A DNA stretch of 64,000 bases from Saccharofermentans sp. (GTDB lineage: Bacteria > Bacillota > Clostridia > Saccharofermentanales > Saccharofermentanaceae): positions 40,958 to 104,957 of the forward strand of contig JAEFBB010000004.1 in NCBI GenBank assembly GCA_016292215.1. Direction: 5' to 3'. Positions 1 through 9,095 of this stretch are shown piece after piece. Positions within the stretch are counted from its first letter, which is position 1, and every line of letters starts with the position of its first letter. Made by a program: the position numbers and the translations under genes. Below the pieces are notes generated by a model. It was given only the letters and a program-made list of their open reading frames with translations, did not search any database and was not told the DNA's origin.

Positions 1-16
1 GTTATGAATAATGAGA

Positions 17-46
17 GAGGCCGTCCTTGAAGTGGCGGCCTTTTTC
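17..46 (+). terminator. Rho-independent terminator at window start
   Basis: A GC-rich hairpin (GGCCG at 19-23 pairing with CGGCC at 36-40) is followed by five T residues, so it reads as a terminator for a plus-strand gene left of the window. A closely similar hairpin and flank recurs at 4555-4594. Confidence 0.7.
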
Positions 47-1094
47 ATTCTTTCTGTTCTTCGGCATTTTTCCCGGATGATTTATTGCACATGGCAAAAA
101 TGCTGCCGAGGATAAACGGGATATAGAAGGTAAACAACCGCCAGAACAGATTTCCCATGTTCAGATTGGATGTGAATATTCCGTGGAAGAACAAAGCAAA
201 AGCACCTTCGGCGCCCAGACCCGCGCCCGGTGTCGGAACATATGCGATCAGAAGGAACAGGAACGTCTGGACAGTTATTATCCCCCAGATTGATACTCCG
301 CTGTTTCCGAGGGCCTTGTAGATCGTGTAAGTCATGGCAAGGTAAGAAAAGATCTGAAGCATGCTGATCAGATACATTTTTGCCATTACCGGTTTGCTGC
401 ATACGGTCTCATTGAACTGTTTGCCGTAATTGGATATGGCCGTATCAGATCTTTGTTTTAATGATTCCGGATCTTTTATGAGAGAACGTTTTCCTATATG
501 TAATGAAGACAGGCGGTTTATAAGAGACGTTGTGATCCTGCTTACGACAGACGTGCGTTTTCCGATGACCACCATGCTTAATGCGGCGATCAGGCTGACA
601 GATATGCCGAGTATGATGAGCCATAAGTAGCCCGAAAAGACGCTGAAGAAAAACCGGTTGTTAAAGGCGAACAGAAGAGCTGCCCAGGTCAGGAGCGCTG
701 CCTGATAGATGATGTATTTGATCAGAAGGATCGAAAGAGTTCTGGACATCGCGATCCCTTTTTTGGACAGATAAAGCGCCTGGACAGGCTGTCCGCCTGA
801 ATTAAACGGAGTTATATAACTGAAAAATCTGCAGATATAATCGGACTTGAGGACACCGAAGAAATTTCCTGAATATCCTGATTTTTTAAGGGGAATAAAC
901 AGCGATAATGAATCCAGGATTATTTCCGCAAACATAAGGAGCAGACACACAAATGTCCATCTGTAGTCGGCAGTTTTAAGAATATTAAGGATATTCTCGA
1001 CTCCGTCCTTATGAAGCATATAAATAAGCATTCCGGCAAGTACTGCGGAAATGAAGATAAAGGACAATATTTTGTATAAAGTATTTTTATTCAA
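45..1094 (-). CDS. Flippase-like integral membrane protein (LPG_synthase_TM / UPF0104 family)
   Basis: A 349-residue polytopic membrane protein with about eight hydrophobic segments and the family-type stretch TPFNSGGQPVQALYLSK near residue 95 and YVPTPGAGLGAEG near residue 285. Family members (PF03706) include the flippase half of lysyl-phosphatidylglycerol synthase and proteins that accompany glycosyltransferases in surface-lipid pathways. The start is TTG at 1092-1094, preceded by an AAAAGGAGT ribosome-binding site. It lies 22 bp downstream of the GT2-GT4 fusion gene on the same strand, so the two probably form an operon acting on one glycolipid or polysaccharide. It lacks the soluble aminoacyl-transferase domain of MprF, so an aminoacyl-PG role cannot be assigned. 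Confidence 0.8.
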   Translation of the reverse strand: MNKNTLYKILSFIFISAVLAGMLIYMLHKDGVENILNILKTADYRWTFVCLLLMFAEIILDSLSLFIPLKKSGYSGNFFGVLKSDYICRFFSYITPFNSGGQPVQALYLSKKGIAMSRTLSILLIKYIIYQAALLTWAALLFAFNNRFFFSVFSGYLWLIILGISVSLIAALSMVVIGKRTSVVSRITTSLINRLSSLHIGKRSLIKDPESLKQRSDTAISNYGKQFNETVCSKPVMAKMYLISMLQIFSYLAMTYTIYKALGNSGVSIWGIITVQTFLFLLIAYVPTPGAGLGAEGAFALFFHGIFTSNLNMGNLFWRLFTFYIPFILGSIFAMCNKSSGKNAEEQKE

Positions 1095-1116
1095 GCAGTA
1101 CTCCTTTTAATCATGC

Positions 1117-3213
1117 TTACAGTAAAGAACGGTAGAAGGACTTCCACATCTTATAGAGTCTTTCCTCACTGTAGTAATCAGCGATCCTGCGGGAAATGCT
1201 GCAGGCTTCAGAATAATACTCTTTATCGTTTTTAAGTCTTTCGATCTTCGCGGCAAAATCCTCATTGTCATTTCCGCTGAGATAGTCATCGCCGAGTATC
1301 GGTTGGTAAAGCTCAAGATTACGCATAAGGATGGGCGTACCGGTATTTGCTGATTCCAGAATTGTCATGGGGAACAGCTCGTTATAAGACGGAATAAACA
1401 GCAAGTCTGCAGCGTTATAGTAAAGATTCATATTATCTGATGATTCTATTCCCGTAAACGTGACATTTGCCGGAGGATTTTCCATATAAGAACAAAGCTC
1501 CTTATATCCGTCGGTTATAACTCCGAAAGAAAAACCGCCTACCCAAATGAACCGGATGTCGGTGAGTTTTTCGGCGATCTTAATAAAATCAATTACGCCT
1601 TTTCTGGTCTGCACCTGTCCGCAGCCCATTACAAGAAAGGCATCACGGGGTATACCGTATTTCTCGGAAAGACGATCCCGGAACCCGAGTCTTTTCTCGC
1701 TGCTCAGTTTGTTGAACATTTTTTTCGCGGCGAAGTTCGGAATATATACAGCTTTTTCCCTGCTTATACCGATATTTACCAGCTTATCTATAAAATGAGG
1801 ATTCACTACGACGAGCATATCGGCGCTCTTGTAAAAATGTACGACATATTTTTTGAATATCCGCATAAATAGCCGGGGCATCTTAAGAGAACCGTCCAGC
1901 GTCTCGGGAAGAAAATGCACATAACAGATAACGGGCTTTTTGGAAAGCTTCATCTTGATATAATTAACCGGTTCAACGGTGTGGATATGAATGATATCCG
2001 AATTCCTTACTGATCCGTTTATCTTCAGTTCGAAATCATCCTTACCGTAATCCCTGATGAGGCCCAAAAGCTCCAGGTAGGCACTCCCGACGCCCTGACC
2101 CTTAACGGAATCTGCCATGGAAAGCATATTTATCCGGATTTTCTTCTGTGCTTTTCCGCTTTGCTCAGCCCCGGATTTGTATGGGTAATGCATTGCCAAA
2201 TGTTTAAAATACAGCTTTACGCCGTCTGTTTTTGAAGTGAAAGAGAAAACAAGCTTCAGATAAGTGCTGCTTCTGATACATCTGTTCACGAATGAGAGCA
2301 GACATTTTTTTATCAACCGGTTATTCCTTGCATCGGGAAAAAGGTCATTCAGTTTTACCAGTGCTTCCCTGACTAGTTTACGATCTTCTGTTTTCCCGTT
2401 TTGAGTGCGCAGTTTAAACAGAATGGTCAGCAAAGCGTTTTTATATAGCAGCGAAAAGGCTCTGTCCCTGACATCTGCCGGTTTATTACCGAACAACGGT
2501 TTGATCTTTTCTATTGCCTGAAGATAATAAAGGTGTTGTTCCCCCCTTTGGTTTACGGAAGAGGAACTGCGCTGGTAATAATGGTAAAAAGGCTCTTTCA
2601 GGAACACGTAATTCTCAAGCTTAGTCTTAAGAGCCATGTCATAATACAGATCCTCGTAAATAACCAGGGATTCATCGAAGAAAATATCCTGAACAAGCGA
2701 TCTGCGGAATAGCTTTCCTTTGACATAACAATATTTATCGACTATTTCAGGAGAATCACATACTGAACCGTATTTCCGGGTAAGTTTAGGTAATTTGGCC
2801 TCCGTAAATACTTTTCCGGTGTTTTTGCCGTCTGACAGGTGAACGGCCTGGTAGGAGTCCACATAATCCGCTTTGTAAAAAAGAGCCGCTTCAAGAGCAT
2901 GATCTATGGCTGCCGGATCTAACTTATCGTCGGAATCCAAAAACATTATGTAATCACCGGTTGCAGCATGAAGTCCGGTATTCCTGGCGGCAGAAACACC
3001 TTTGTTCTTATTGTGAGACAAGGAGATTATCCTGCTGTCTTCTTTCCGGTATTGTTCTGCCACAGTCTGAGTGCCGTCACCGGAACCGTCATTTACAACG
3101 ATTATCTCCAGGTTTTTATACGTCTGGTTAATTGCACTTTCTATTGTATTGCCTAAAGAGGATTCGGCATTATAGGCAGGGATGATTATTGTAACTTTAT
3201 TCTCGTTTTCCAC
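1117..3213 (-). CDS. Bifunctional glycosyltransferase: GT2 domain fused to GT4 domain
   Basis: This 698-residue protein joins two glycosyltransferases. Residues about 5-330 are a GT-A fold GT2 enzyme: VTIIIPAYNAE at the start, NDGSGDGT near 41, and the metal-binding DSD at 93-95. Residues about 358-698 are a GT-B fold GT4 enzyme, with a retaining-type motif around FIPSYNELFPMTILESANTG that fits the C-terminal EX7E region. The start codon is GTG at 3211-3213; no strong ribosome-binding site is visible. No signal peptide or membrane span is seen, so it is probably cytoplasmic and transfers two sugars in succession to a lipid or polysaccharide acceptor. Divergent from the GT4 gene at 3357. Sugar donors cannot be read from sequence. 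Confidence 0.85.
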   Translation of the reverse strand: MENENKVTIIIPAYNAESSLGNTIESAINQTYKNLEIIVVNDGSGDGTQTVAEQYRKEDSRIISLSHNKNKGVSAARNTGLHAATGDYIMFLDSDDKLDPAAIDHALEAALFYKADYVDSYQAVHLSDGKNTGKVFTEAKLPKLTRKYGSVCDSPEIVDKYCYVKGKLFRRSLVQDIFFDESLVIYEDLYYDMALKTKLENYVFLKEPFYHYYQRSSSSVNQRGEQHLYYLQAIEKIKPLFGNKPADVRDRAFSLLYKNALLTILFKLRTQNGKTEDRKLVREALVKLNDLFPDARNNRLIKKCLLSFVNRCIRSSTYLKLVFSFTSKTDGVKLYFKHLAMHYPYKSGAEQSGKAQKKIRINMLSMADSVKGQGVGSAYLELLGLIRDYGKDDFELKINGSVRNSDIIHIHTVEPVNYIKMKLSKKPVICYVHFLPETLDGSLKMPRLFMRIFKKYVVHFYKSADMLVVVNPHFIDKLVNIGISREKAVYIPNFAAKKMFNKLSSEKRLGFRDRLSEKYGIPRDAFLVMGCGQVQTRKGVIDFIKIAEKLTDIRFIWVGGFSFGVITDGYKELCSYMENPPANVTFTGIESSDNMNLYYNAADLLFIPSYNELFPMTILESANTGTPILMRNLELYQPILGDDYLSGNDNEDFAAKIERLKNDKEYYSEACSISRRIADYYSEERLYKMWKSFYRSLL

Positions 3214-3285
3214 AGTATCATCTTTTCTTCAGGGCAGCTTTGCAATAATTCGCATTTTTTAATTTTATCATAGTAAGAAGACATC

Positions 3286-3313
3286 TTACATATTAGAGGC
3301 AATGATGTATAAT
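3286..3313 (+). promoter_or_regulatory. Candidate promoter of the GT4 gene
   Basis: TATAAT at 3308-3313 is preceded 16 bp upstream by a weak -35 hexamer (TTACAT, 3286-3291). The ATG at 3312 overlaps this -10 box, which argues that translation starts later, at TTG 3357. A short inverted repeat (GTAAGA/TCTTAC) lies at about 3273-3289. Confidence 0.45.
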
Positions 3314-3356
3314 GTTACAACATTCCTCATACTGTTTGCCGGAAGAGAGCACCGCT

Positions 3357-4523
3357 TTGAAGATTCTTATTACAACAGATTTATATGATCCAAGCGTCAG
3401 CGGAGTAGTCTCATCCGTCAAAGTGCTTGCCAACGGTCTTAGGAAGAACGGACATGACGTCAGGATCCTTACTCTTTCAGATACCCATAAAGAGAAAAAG
3501 GACGGAAATGTATACTATATTTCCTCCTTCAGTGCATCAGTTTTTTATCCTCAAGCCAGAATTGCTTTTTTCTCAAGAAGCAAAATGATACGCGAATTGA
3601 TCGAATGGAATCCTGACATAATACATACTAACTGTGAATTATCCACATTTAATATCGCAGTCAGGATTTCCAAAAAGACGCAAACACCGATAGTACACAC
3701 ATATCATACTTTTTATGAAGCATACTTGAACTATGTCCCTATGGGAGGCGGTCACTTGATAAAGTATCTTCTTCCCTGCCTCGTCCGTGCTGTTTCCGGG
3801 AAGGCGAGGATGTTCATTGCTCCCACCGAGAAGACCGCTCGTCTGCTAAAGACGTTTCATATCTCCATTCCGGTATCCGTTATTCCAAGTGCCATTAACG
3901 ATGCCTTTTTTACAGATAACTGCGTCAGTTACCGTGAAGAACTCAGGAATAAGCACGGAATAGAAAAGGACGAGTGTATCTTCATGTATCTTGGCAGAGT
4001 CGCAAAAGAGAAAAACATCGAAGAACTTCTGGATTATGCTTCCTGCGAGGAAATGAAGGATTACCGGATCCTGATCGCCGGCGACGGACCGTACAGAAGC
4101 AAGCTGGAAAGATACTGCAAAAAACTGGGCATTTCTGACAGGATTATTTTTATCGGAATGGTGCCGCCTAAGGAAGTGCAGAAATATTATGCGGCCGGAG
4201 ATATCTTTATTAATTCGTCTTTAAGCGAGACACAGGGATTAACGTATCTGGAAGCCATGTCCTGCTCACTTCCTGTTCTTTGCCGTTATGATACTTGTCT
4301 GGACGGTGTAGTCGAGAATGGTAAAAACGGATTTGTTTTCAACAACAAAGAGGAATTCCTGCGCTACGCAAAGCTTCTTGCAGAAGACAGCCTGTTGCGA
4401 AAAACAGTCGGGGAAAAAGCAAAAAAGACAATTGTTGATAACTATTCTTCAGATAAATATATCAAGTCCTGCGAAGACTTATATTTCCGTATAATCAACG
4501 ACGGATTGCAGGAATCGGTCTGA
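3357..4523 (+). CDS. GT4 family glycosyltransferase
   Basis: A 388-residue GT-B glycosyltransferase resembling bacterial 1,2-diacylglycerol glucosyltransferases and related GT4 enzymes. The N-terminal half opens with ILITTDLYDPSVSGVV and contains HTYHTFYEAY near residue 120. The C-terminal half has FMYLGRVAKEKN and SLSETQGLTYLEAMSCSLPVL, the donor-binding EX7E region. I chose TTG 3357, with GGAAGAG 10 bp upstream, because the earlier ATG at 3312 sits inside the putative -10 box. The next feature is a terminator at 4563-4590. With the divergent GT2-GT4 fusion and flippase-like gene it probably belongs to one cell-surface glycolipid pathway; a diglycosyl-diacylglycerol product is only an inference. 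Confidence 0.85.
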   Translation: MKILITTDLYDPSVSGVVSSVKVLANGLRKNGHDVRILTLSDTHKEKKDGNVYYISSFSASVFYPQARIAFFSRSKMIRELIEWNPDIIHTNCELSTFNIAVRISKKTQTPIVHTYHTFYEAYLNYVPMGGGHLIKYLLPCLVRAVSGKARMFIAPTEKTARLLKTFHISIPVSVIPSAINDAFFTDNCVSYREELRNKHGIEKDECIFMYLGRVAKEKNIEELLDYASCEEMKDYRILIAGDGPYRSKLERYCKKLGISDRIIFIGMVPPKEVQKYYAAGDIFINSSLSETQGLTYLEAMSCSLPVLCRYDTCLDGVVENGKNGFVFNNKEEFLRYAKLLAEDSLLRKTVGEKAKKTIVDNYSSDKYIKSCEDLYFRIINDGLQESV

Positions 4524-4554
4524 ACCGTCCAAAGATAAATCAAATAGTAAGTGA

Positions 4555-4594
4555 ATGAAGAGAGGCTGTCCTTCAAGGGGCGGCCTTTTTCATT
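4555..4594 (+). terminator. Terminator, near-copy of the one at the window start
   Basis: The hairpin GGCTGTCC/GGGCGGCC with a T run terminates the GT4 gene. It matches the element at 11-49 at about 35 of 40 positions, including the flanks, so it is a direct repeat bracketing the glycosyltransferase cluster. Confidence 0.75.
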
Positions 4595-4648
4595 TTGGGA
4601 AAATCAGCATCGCCCGGCCCCGGCGTGGAAGGCCCCGGCAGGACCGTT

Positions 4649-4738
4649 TCTGTAACAATCTGCGGTTTTTCTTCTGAAAATTACAAAAAAACGCGAAAAC
4701 CTGTAATTTTCAGCGATTTCCCCAGCGTTTATTACAGA
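4649..4738. repeat. Intergenic palindromic element
   Basis: A perfect 12-bp inverted repeat (CTGAAAATTACA at 4674-4685 and TGTAATTTTCAG at 4702-4713) with a GCGAAAA-containing loop is nested inside an outer TCTGTAA/TTACAGA pair (4649-4655, 4732-4738). It fills much of the 223-bp gap between the GT4 gene and the convergent metallophosphoesterase gene. Similar palindromes with CGAAAA or TTTTCG loops occur at 12454-12637 and 15137-15320. Confidence 0.6.
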
Positions 4739-4746
4739 AGGGGCCG

Positions 4747-5292
4747 CTATACAAGACAGTACCTTACCTCATATCTCCCATCGTCTTCCATCTCCATTAT
4801 CATATACCCGCGCTTGGAGCCGCCGCGGGGCAGGGAGATCGAGCCGGGATTGAGGATGCGGGGACCTGAAGGGTAATCGCCTCTTGATTCATATACGCGG
4901 CTGTAGTCTGACAGCGCGTCACCGAAGCTGTCGTAGGGGATGTGCGTGTGACCGAAGAGAACGATGTCGCAGCCTTGTTCCTGTGCGGTGAGAGACAGCG
5001 TCAGAAGGCCGTAATTGACGCGCTGGCGGTGTCCGTGGGTGCAATAGAACTTGTGACCTTTGAGCTCAAAGACGGCATCGTTTTTTATGACCGAAGAGTC
5101 ATAGGAATTGTAGTCGCAGTTGCCTCTGACGAATACGCAGGGAGTCTTTGGAGACCCTGCCCAGGAAGCGATCTCCTGCGTGGAATATTCGGAATCGCCC
5201 AGGTGGATAAGCATGCCGGGAGCTTCCTTAAGGATCGCTGCCCTCAAAGGTCCGTTCATTCCGTGCGAGTCACTTACGATCAGTATCTTCAT
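4747..5292 (-). CDS. YfcE/MJ0936-type metallophosphoesterase
   Basis: A 181-residue calcineurin-like phosphoesterase of the short, single-domain YfcE/YsnB class. All class motifs are present: DSH at residues 8-10 (SDSHG), HLGDSE, RGNCD (the GN-C-D variant usual in this class), THGHR and the metal-ligating GHTH. These proteins are Mn-dependent phosphodiesterases of uncertain physiological substrate. It ends just after an intergenic palindrome, and its start lies 6 bp from the stop of the upstream FkbM methyltransferase gene, so the two are probably cotranscribed. Confidence 0.9.
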   Translation of the reverse strand: MKILIVSDSHGMNGPLRAAILKEAPGMLIHLGDSEYSTQEIASWAGSPKTPCVFVRGNCDYNSYDSSVIKNDAVFELKGHKFYCTHGHRQRVNYGLLTLSLTAQEQGCDIVLFGHTHIPYDSFGDALSDYSRVYESRGDYPSGPRILNPGSISLPRGGSKRGYMIMEMEDDGRYEVRYCLV

Positions 5293-5298
5293 AACGCC

Positions 5299-6390
5299 TC
5301 ACACGAAGTAGAAGTCTGTATCCCACCCCGGGATGCACCTTGTGTGGCGCATATAGACTTTGTAATCGCTTCGTATTTCCAATACCTTTTGCACGAGCGC
5401 GAAAACATCCTCGCTCCTGTGATAGCACGCGATCTTCATGAGCGGGCGTGACTTTAAGATCGTCTCACGGGCTCCTTCTATCGCTTCAAGCTCAGAGCCT
5501 TCCACGTCGAACTTGATGAAGCTTACGTTACCGGGTTTTAACGAATCAACAGTGATGACTTCTATATCACGGGTATTCTTTAAAACAGCGTTGCTGTTTA
5601 CCGCTGCACGCGTGCCTCTGCCTCTGGAATCTGATACCTGCTGCACACCTGTTTTGCCTCCAACAAGAGCGTTGATGCACCTGATGCTTACGCCTTTATT
5701 TGCGAGTTCTTCAGCATATGCGGAAAGCTTTGCGAATGAGTGGCGCTCAGGCTCGACGGCGATGCAGGAATCTATGCATGAGAGATTTTCCAGATAGCGT
5801 TTTACCGTGTCACCATAGTATGCGCCGAGATCGATAAAACAGCCTTTGCGTAAGGCTTTCAAAAGTTCGAATTCATCGTCGTCAGGAGACTCGCAGGAAG
5901 CGAGATATTTTATGTCTCCCGTTAGTTTGTAGTTGATGTAATTCTCATAGCAATTACGCGAAGTGCCGTCAGCAAGATGCATGGCGGTTTTATCGATAGC
6001 GTCAGAGTTTGATTCATAGAATCCGCGGGTGAACAAGATGTTGCCGTACACCGGAACATCGGGCACATAGAGCTCTCTTTCAGATGCAATTTTATCGACA
6101 AATGAAAGGACTTCAGGCCTCGAAGAACCGAAGCAGACGAGGACTATGAAGTCCTTGCCTGCGAGCTTTTCACAGCATTCGCTGTAAGAGATAACTTTAA
6201 AGCCTCGGAATATGCGGTCTCTGACGAATCCGTCGCTTGCAAAAACAGCGGCGATGAGATCTTTCAGGCCGTAACTATCAAGCACATTAATTATCTTGTC
6301 AGCGCCGTCACCTGTGCCGTAGAGGGCGATGGGGCGGCGTTCCTGTGCGAGATATTCCCAGAGATCTTGTGTGCGGTTTGAATCATTCAT
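5299..6390 (-). CDS. FkbM family methyltransferase
   Basis: A 363-residue protein from the ATG at 6390; the open frame runs further upstream, but those residues do not look like protein of this family. Residues about 1-130 form a Rossmann-like region (YGTGDGADKIINVL). The C-terminal half is an FkbM-type SAM-dependent methyltransferase: DLGAYYGDTVKRYL (motif I), AVEPE (motif II) and FIKFDVEGSELEAIEGARETI, the family signature. Such enzymes O-methylate sugars or secondary metabolites; the acceptor is unknown. The same two-part architecture (N-terminal Rossmann, C-terminal FkbM) is familiar from capsule and glycan loci, which suits the neighbouring glycosyltransferases. No strong ribosome-binding site precedes the chosen start. 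Confidence 0.85.
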   Translation of the reverse strand: MNDSNRTQDLWEYLAQERRPIALYGTGDGADKIINVLDSYGLKDLIAAVFASDGFVRDRIFRGFKVISYSECCEKLAGKDFIVLVCFGSSRPEVLSFVDKIASERELYVPDVPVYGNILFTRGFYESNSDAIDKTAMHLADGTSRNCYENYINYKLTGDIKYLASCESPDDDEFELLKALRKGCFIDLGAYYGDTVKRYLENLSCIDSCIAVEPERHSFAKLSAYAEELANKGVSIRCINALVGGKTGVQQVSDSRGRGTRAAVNSNAVLKNTRDIEVITVDSLKPGNVSFIKFDVEGSELEAIEGARETILKSRPLMKIACYHRSEDVFALVQKVLEIRSDYKVYMRHTRCIPGWDTDFYFV

Positions 6391-6509
6391 AGGGATAAGT
6401 ATAAAGCCTGGGGGAGAAATTTTCGAGCGCGGTGCAACATTTCGGAAAACGGAACTGTATCTATAGTAACAACGGCAATTAAACCGAACCAAAAACGGAG
6501 GGTAAATAT

Positions 6510-7628
6510 ATGAAAAAGTTAGTTCCGGTTTCAATTATTGCAGGCATTCTTGCCATCTCGATGGTAGCAGGCTGCAGCTCTTCAAAGTCTTCAGGCGCCA
6601 GAGCACGCGAGCAATTCGACACCCCGGCTGAGACTTCGGAAGCATCTGACGGCTACTATAGCAGATCCGCAGGTGCAGACAGCTATGTGGCAGGGGAAGA
6701 CTGGGAATATGAATACGGCTACGACGAGAATTTCGACACCAAAGACATGAGTGTAACGAACGGATCTCCCGATAAGATCGATAACGAGGTCAACATCGAT
6801 CCCGAGGCAGGAAGACTCCTTATCAGGACAGTGACGATGTCGGCAGAGACCAAGGAATTCGACCGCGTTAAGACAGATGTCGAGGCACAGGTTAAATTCC
6901 TCGGAGGATATATTGAATATTCTTCTGTAGCGGGAACAGGCAACGACAGAGATCTTCGCACAGCTTACTATCAGGTACGCATTCCCGCTGACCAGCTCGA
7001 CACATTGCTTGAGAAAGTCGGCAACTCCTGCACGGTAATCTCTTCAGGCGAGAGCACATCAGACGTAACACTTGAATACGTTGATTCCAAGGCAAGAGTA
7101 GAGTCTCTCAGAGTCGAATACGACCAGCTCTTAGAGCTTTTAGACAACGCTCAGGATCTTGATACCATCATCGTTTTGCAGAACAGAATGAGCGATGTCA
7201 GATATGAGATCGAATGCTACGAATCAAGGATCAGAGTTCTTGAGAACCAGGTAACATACGCAACGCTCAACCTCTCACTTTCCGAAGTCCTTGAAGAGAC
7301 TGAAGTAGAGGAACCGCACGTTGTCACATACCAGGAAAGAGTTTCAGAGCAGTTCGCAGACACCTGGGAAAACACAAAGATCTTCTTCCAGGATCTCCTG
7401 CTCGACATTATCGCAGCAATTCCCGGACTCATCGTACTTGCAGTATTCCTCATCGCAGGCCTCATAGTCCTCTTAGTCTTCAAGAGAAAGAGAAAGAAGG
7501 CTAGAGCAGCTCTTAAGGCACAGCAGGAAGCAGAAGCACTTGCAGCTGAAAAGGAAGCAGCAAAGGCAGAGGAAGTTAAGGAAGAAAAGACAGAAGAGAA
7601 GGATAACAAGGCAGAGGAGAAGGAATAA
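6510..7628 (+). CDS. DUF4349 domain lipoprotein
   Basis: A 372-residue secreted lipoprotein. The signal peptide ends in a lipobox with C22 (MVAGC). Residues about 90-270 match the DUF4349 pattern: a beta-strand region (RLLIRTVTMSAET, RIPADQLDTLLEKV, VTLEYVDSKARVESL) and a helical, coiled-coil-like middle (LLELLDNAQDLDTIIVLQNRMSDVRYEIECYESRI). A transmembrane helix at about 303-325 is followed by KRKRKK and a long Lys/Glu/Ala-rich tail predicted to be cytoplasmic. GGAGGG lies 8-13 bp before the ATG. DUF4349 function is unknown; members are envelope proteins. Monocistronic on the plus strand between two minus-strand blocks. Confidence 0.85.
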   Translation: MKKLVPVSIIAGILAISMVAGCSSSKSSGARAREQFDTPAETSEASDGYYSRSAGADSYVAGEDWEYEYGYDENFDTKDMSVTNGSPDKIDNEVNIDPEAGRLLIRTVTMSAETKEFDRVKTDVEAQVKFLGGYIEYSSVAGTGNDRDLRTAYYQVRIPADQLDTLLEKVGNSCTVISSGESTSDVTLEYVDSKARVESLRVEYDQLLELLDNAQDLDTIIVLQNRMSDVRYEIECYESRIRVLENQVTYATLNLSLSEVLEETEVEEPHVVTYQERVSEQFADTWENTKIFFQDLLLDIIAAIPGLIVLAVFLIAGLIVLLVFKRKRKKARAALKAQQEAEALAAEKEAAKAEEVKEEKTEEKDNKAEEKE

Positions 7629-7753
7629 GTCCGACGCCATTGTATATATTCTGAAATCTGACAGGTGTTAAAGCCGCAAAAGGGGAAATTCTTAAGGGGG
7701 TAAACTAATCAGATAAGGGATAAACAGACAACAAAATAAAAAGCATAGAAAAA

Positions 7754-8470
7754 TCAGAATTTCAGAAGTGCAAAATCACATCCGGCTGCGAAGTCTGCCC
7801 ACCTCCCGGGGCCTCCGCAGCCGATGTTGTCATATACTGCGCAGGTTAAAAATCCGCCTGATCTGGCGCCGTTTATTGACTGCGCCACGTCGTCAAAGAC
7901 CAGTGCTTTACCGGGGGTTATCACGTTGCCTGATGCGGAGATATATCCGCTCGCGCGGAGGAAAATGTCGGGCTTGCTCTTATCGATCTTGCCGCCAAGA
8001 TCTTCCAAAGTTATCACGCAGTCGAAAAGATCTTTTATGCCGGTGTGAGTGAGCGCGGCAACAGCGTTTTTTCTGGACAGCGCGGTCGTTACGCTCAATG
8101 CAAATCCGAGTCTTTTAGCTTCTTTCAAGTACTCCAGAGCGCCCTCTTTGAGATTGACTTCTTTCTCGTAAAATTCGAAGACCATTGATTCCCAGGTATT
8201 GACGATCTCCTGCCACGTCAGAGGAATGCGGTACTTGGTCTGGGTATACCTTGCGGCGTCTTCTATCGAAGCGCGCTTTACCATGTCGGTATATTCGGGA
8301 GTTACTTCATATCCGTAGCGGCCAAGGAATTCGACGTCGACATCATTCCACACGCTCATGGAGTCCAGGAGCGTGCCGTCGAGATCGAAGATCAAAAGCT
8401 TAACACCTTCTTTTGAAAGTGCTTTGAGATCAGGATATTTCTCGTATGAAGGACCGGGTTTTAACGTCAT
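7754..8470 (-). CDS. HAD superfamily phosphatase (beta-phosphoglucomutase-like)
   Basis: A 238-residue HAD hydrolase. Motif I is LLIFDLDGTLLDS (nucleophile and general acid Asp in DLDGT), motif II is the serine/threonine of SVTTALSRKN, motif III the lysine of KSKPDIFLRA, and motif IV VFDDVAQSINGA. The cap is of the helical C1 type. Its start is 1 bp from the stop of the fumarase beta gene, so it is the last gene of that operon. Family members dephosphorylate sugar phosphates or act as mutases; the motif II and cap do not decide which. Possible housekeeping of a phosphorylated metabolite. Confidence 0.85.
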   Translation of the reverse strand: MTLKPGPSYEKYPDLKALSKEGVKLLIFDLDGTLLDSMSVWNDVDVEFLGRYGYEVTPEYTDMVKRASIEDAARYTQTKYRIPLTWQEIVNTWESMVFEFYEKEVNLKEGALEYLKEAKRLGFALSVTTALSRKNAVAALTHTGIKDLFDCVITLEDLGGKIDKSKPDIFLRASGYISASGNVITPGKALVFDDVAQSINGARSGGFLTCAVYDNIGCGGPGRWADFAAGCDFALLKF

Positions 8471-8471
8471 C

Positions 8472-9095
8472 TTAGTCCATGAAATTGAGCTTGCCCTTGA
8501 GGTCTGCGAGAGCCTTCTCTTTTCTGGTGTTGAAATCGATCTTATTGTTCTCGATGAGATTGTTTCCGTAAGAATCGATGGAGACGATCAAGGGTCCGAA
8601 GCGCTCTGCCTTAAGCTTCCACATTGCTTCCGGCATGCCCAGATCGAGCCACTCGACACCTTCACAGTCAACAATATCTTCAGCTGCGACAACGGCGCAT
8701 CCGCCGGGGAAGATGGTGTGGATCGCTACATTGTCGATGCACCCCTGTGTGGTCTTGGGACCCATGCCGCCCTTGCCGATGATGACCTTAACGCCGGTCT
8801 TTGCAAGGAACTCTGCCTGAGCCTTCTCCATACGCATTGATGTCGTAGGACCTACGCTGATTACCTTGTACTTATCAGGCTCGCCTTCATCAGAGATCTT
8901 CTTCATGATGGGGCCTGCGTGGAAGATAGCCTTGCCCTTAAGATCGATGGGAGGCATCTTGCCGGATACGACTACTCTGTGGTGAACGTCATCTCTGCCC
9001 GTGACGATGTCGCCCGTAAGATAGATAACGTCGCCTGCGTGGACCTTTCTGATATCTTCGTCAGATACGGGTGTTTTGAATTCGAATGTGCTCAT
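8472..9095 (-). CDS. Class I fumarate hydratase, beta subunit (Fe-S dependent, C-terminal type)
   Basis: A 207-residue protein matching the C-terminal half of class I fumarases (TtdB/FumA C-terminal family): GDVIYLTGDIVTGRDDVHHR, IFHAGPIMKK, VGPTTSMRME and GKGGMGPKT are family landmarks. With the alpha subunit it interconverts fumarate and malate. The ATG overlaps the alpha-subunit stop by 4 bp (ATGA), indicating translational coupling. L(+)-tartrate dehydratase uses the same two-subunit architecture and cannot be excluded by eye, but fumarase is more likely in a fermentative anaerobe. Confidence 0.88.
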   Translation of the reverse strand: MSTFEFKTPVSDEDIRKVHAGDVIYLTGDIVTGRDDVHHRVVVSGKMPPIDLKGKAIFHAGPIMKKISDEGEPDKYKVISVGPTTSMRMEKAQAEFLAKTGVKVIIGKGGMGPKTTQGCIDNVAIHTIFPGGCAVVAAEDIVDCEGVEWLDLGMPEAMWKLKAERFGPLIVSIDSYGNNLIENNKIDFNTRKEKALADLKGKLNFMD

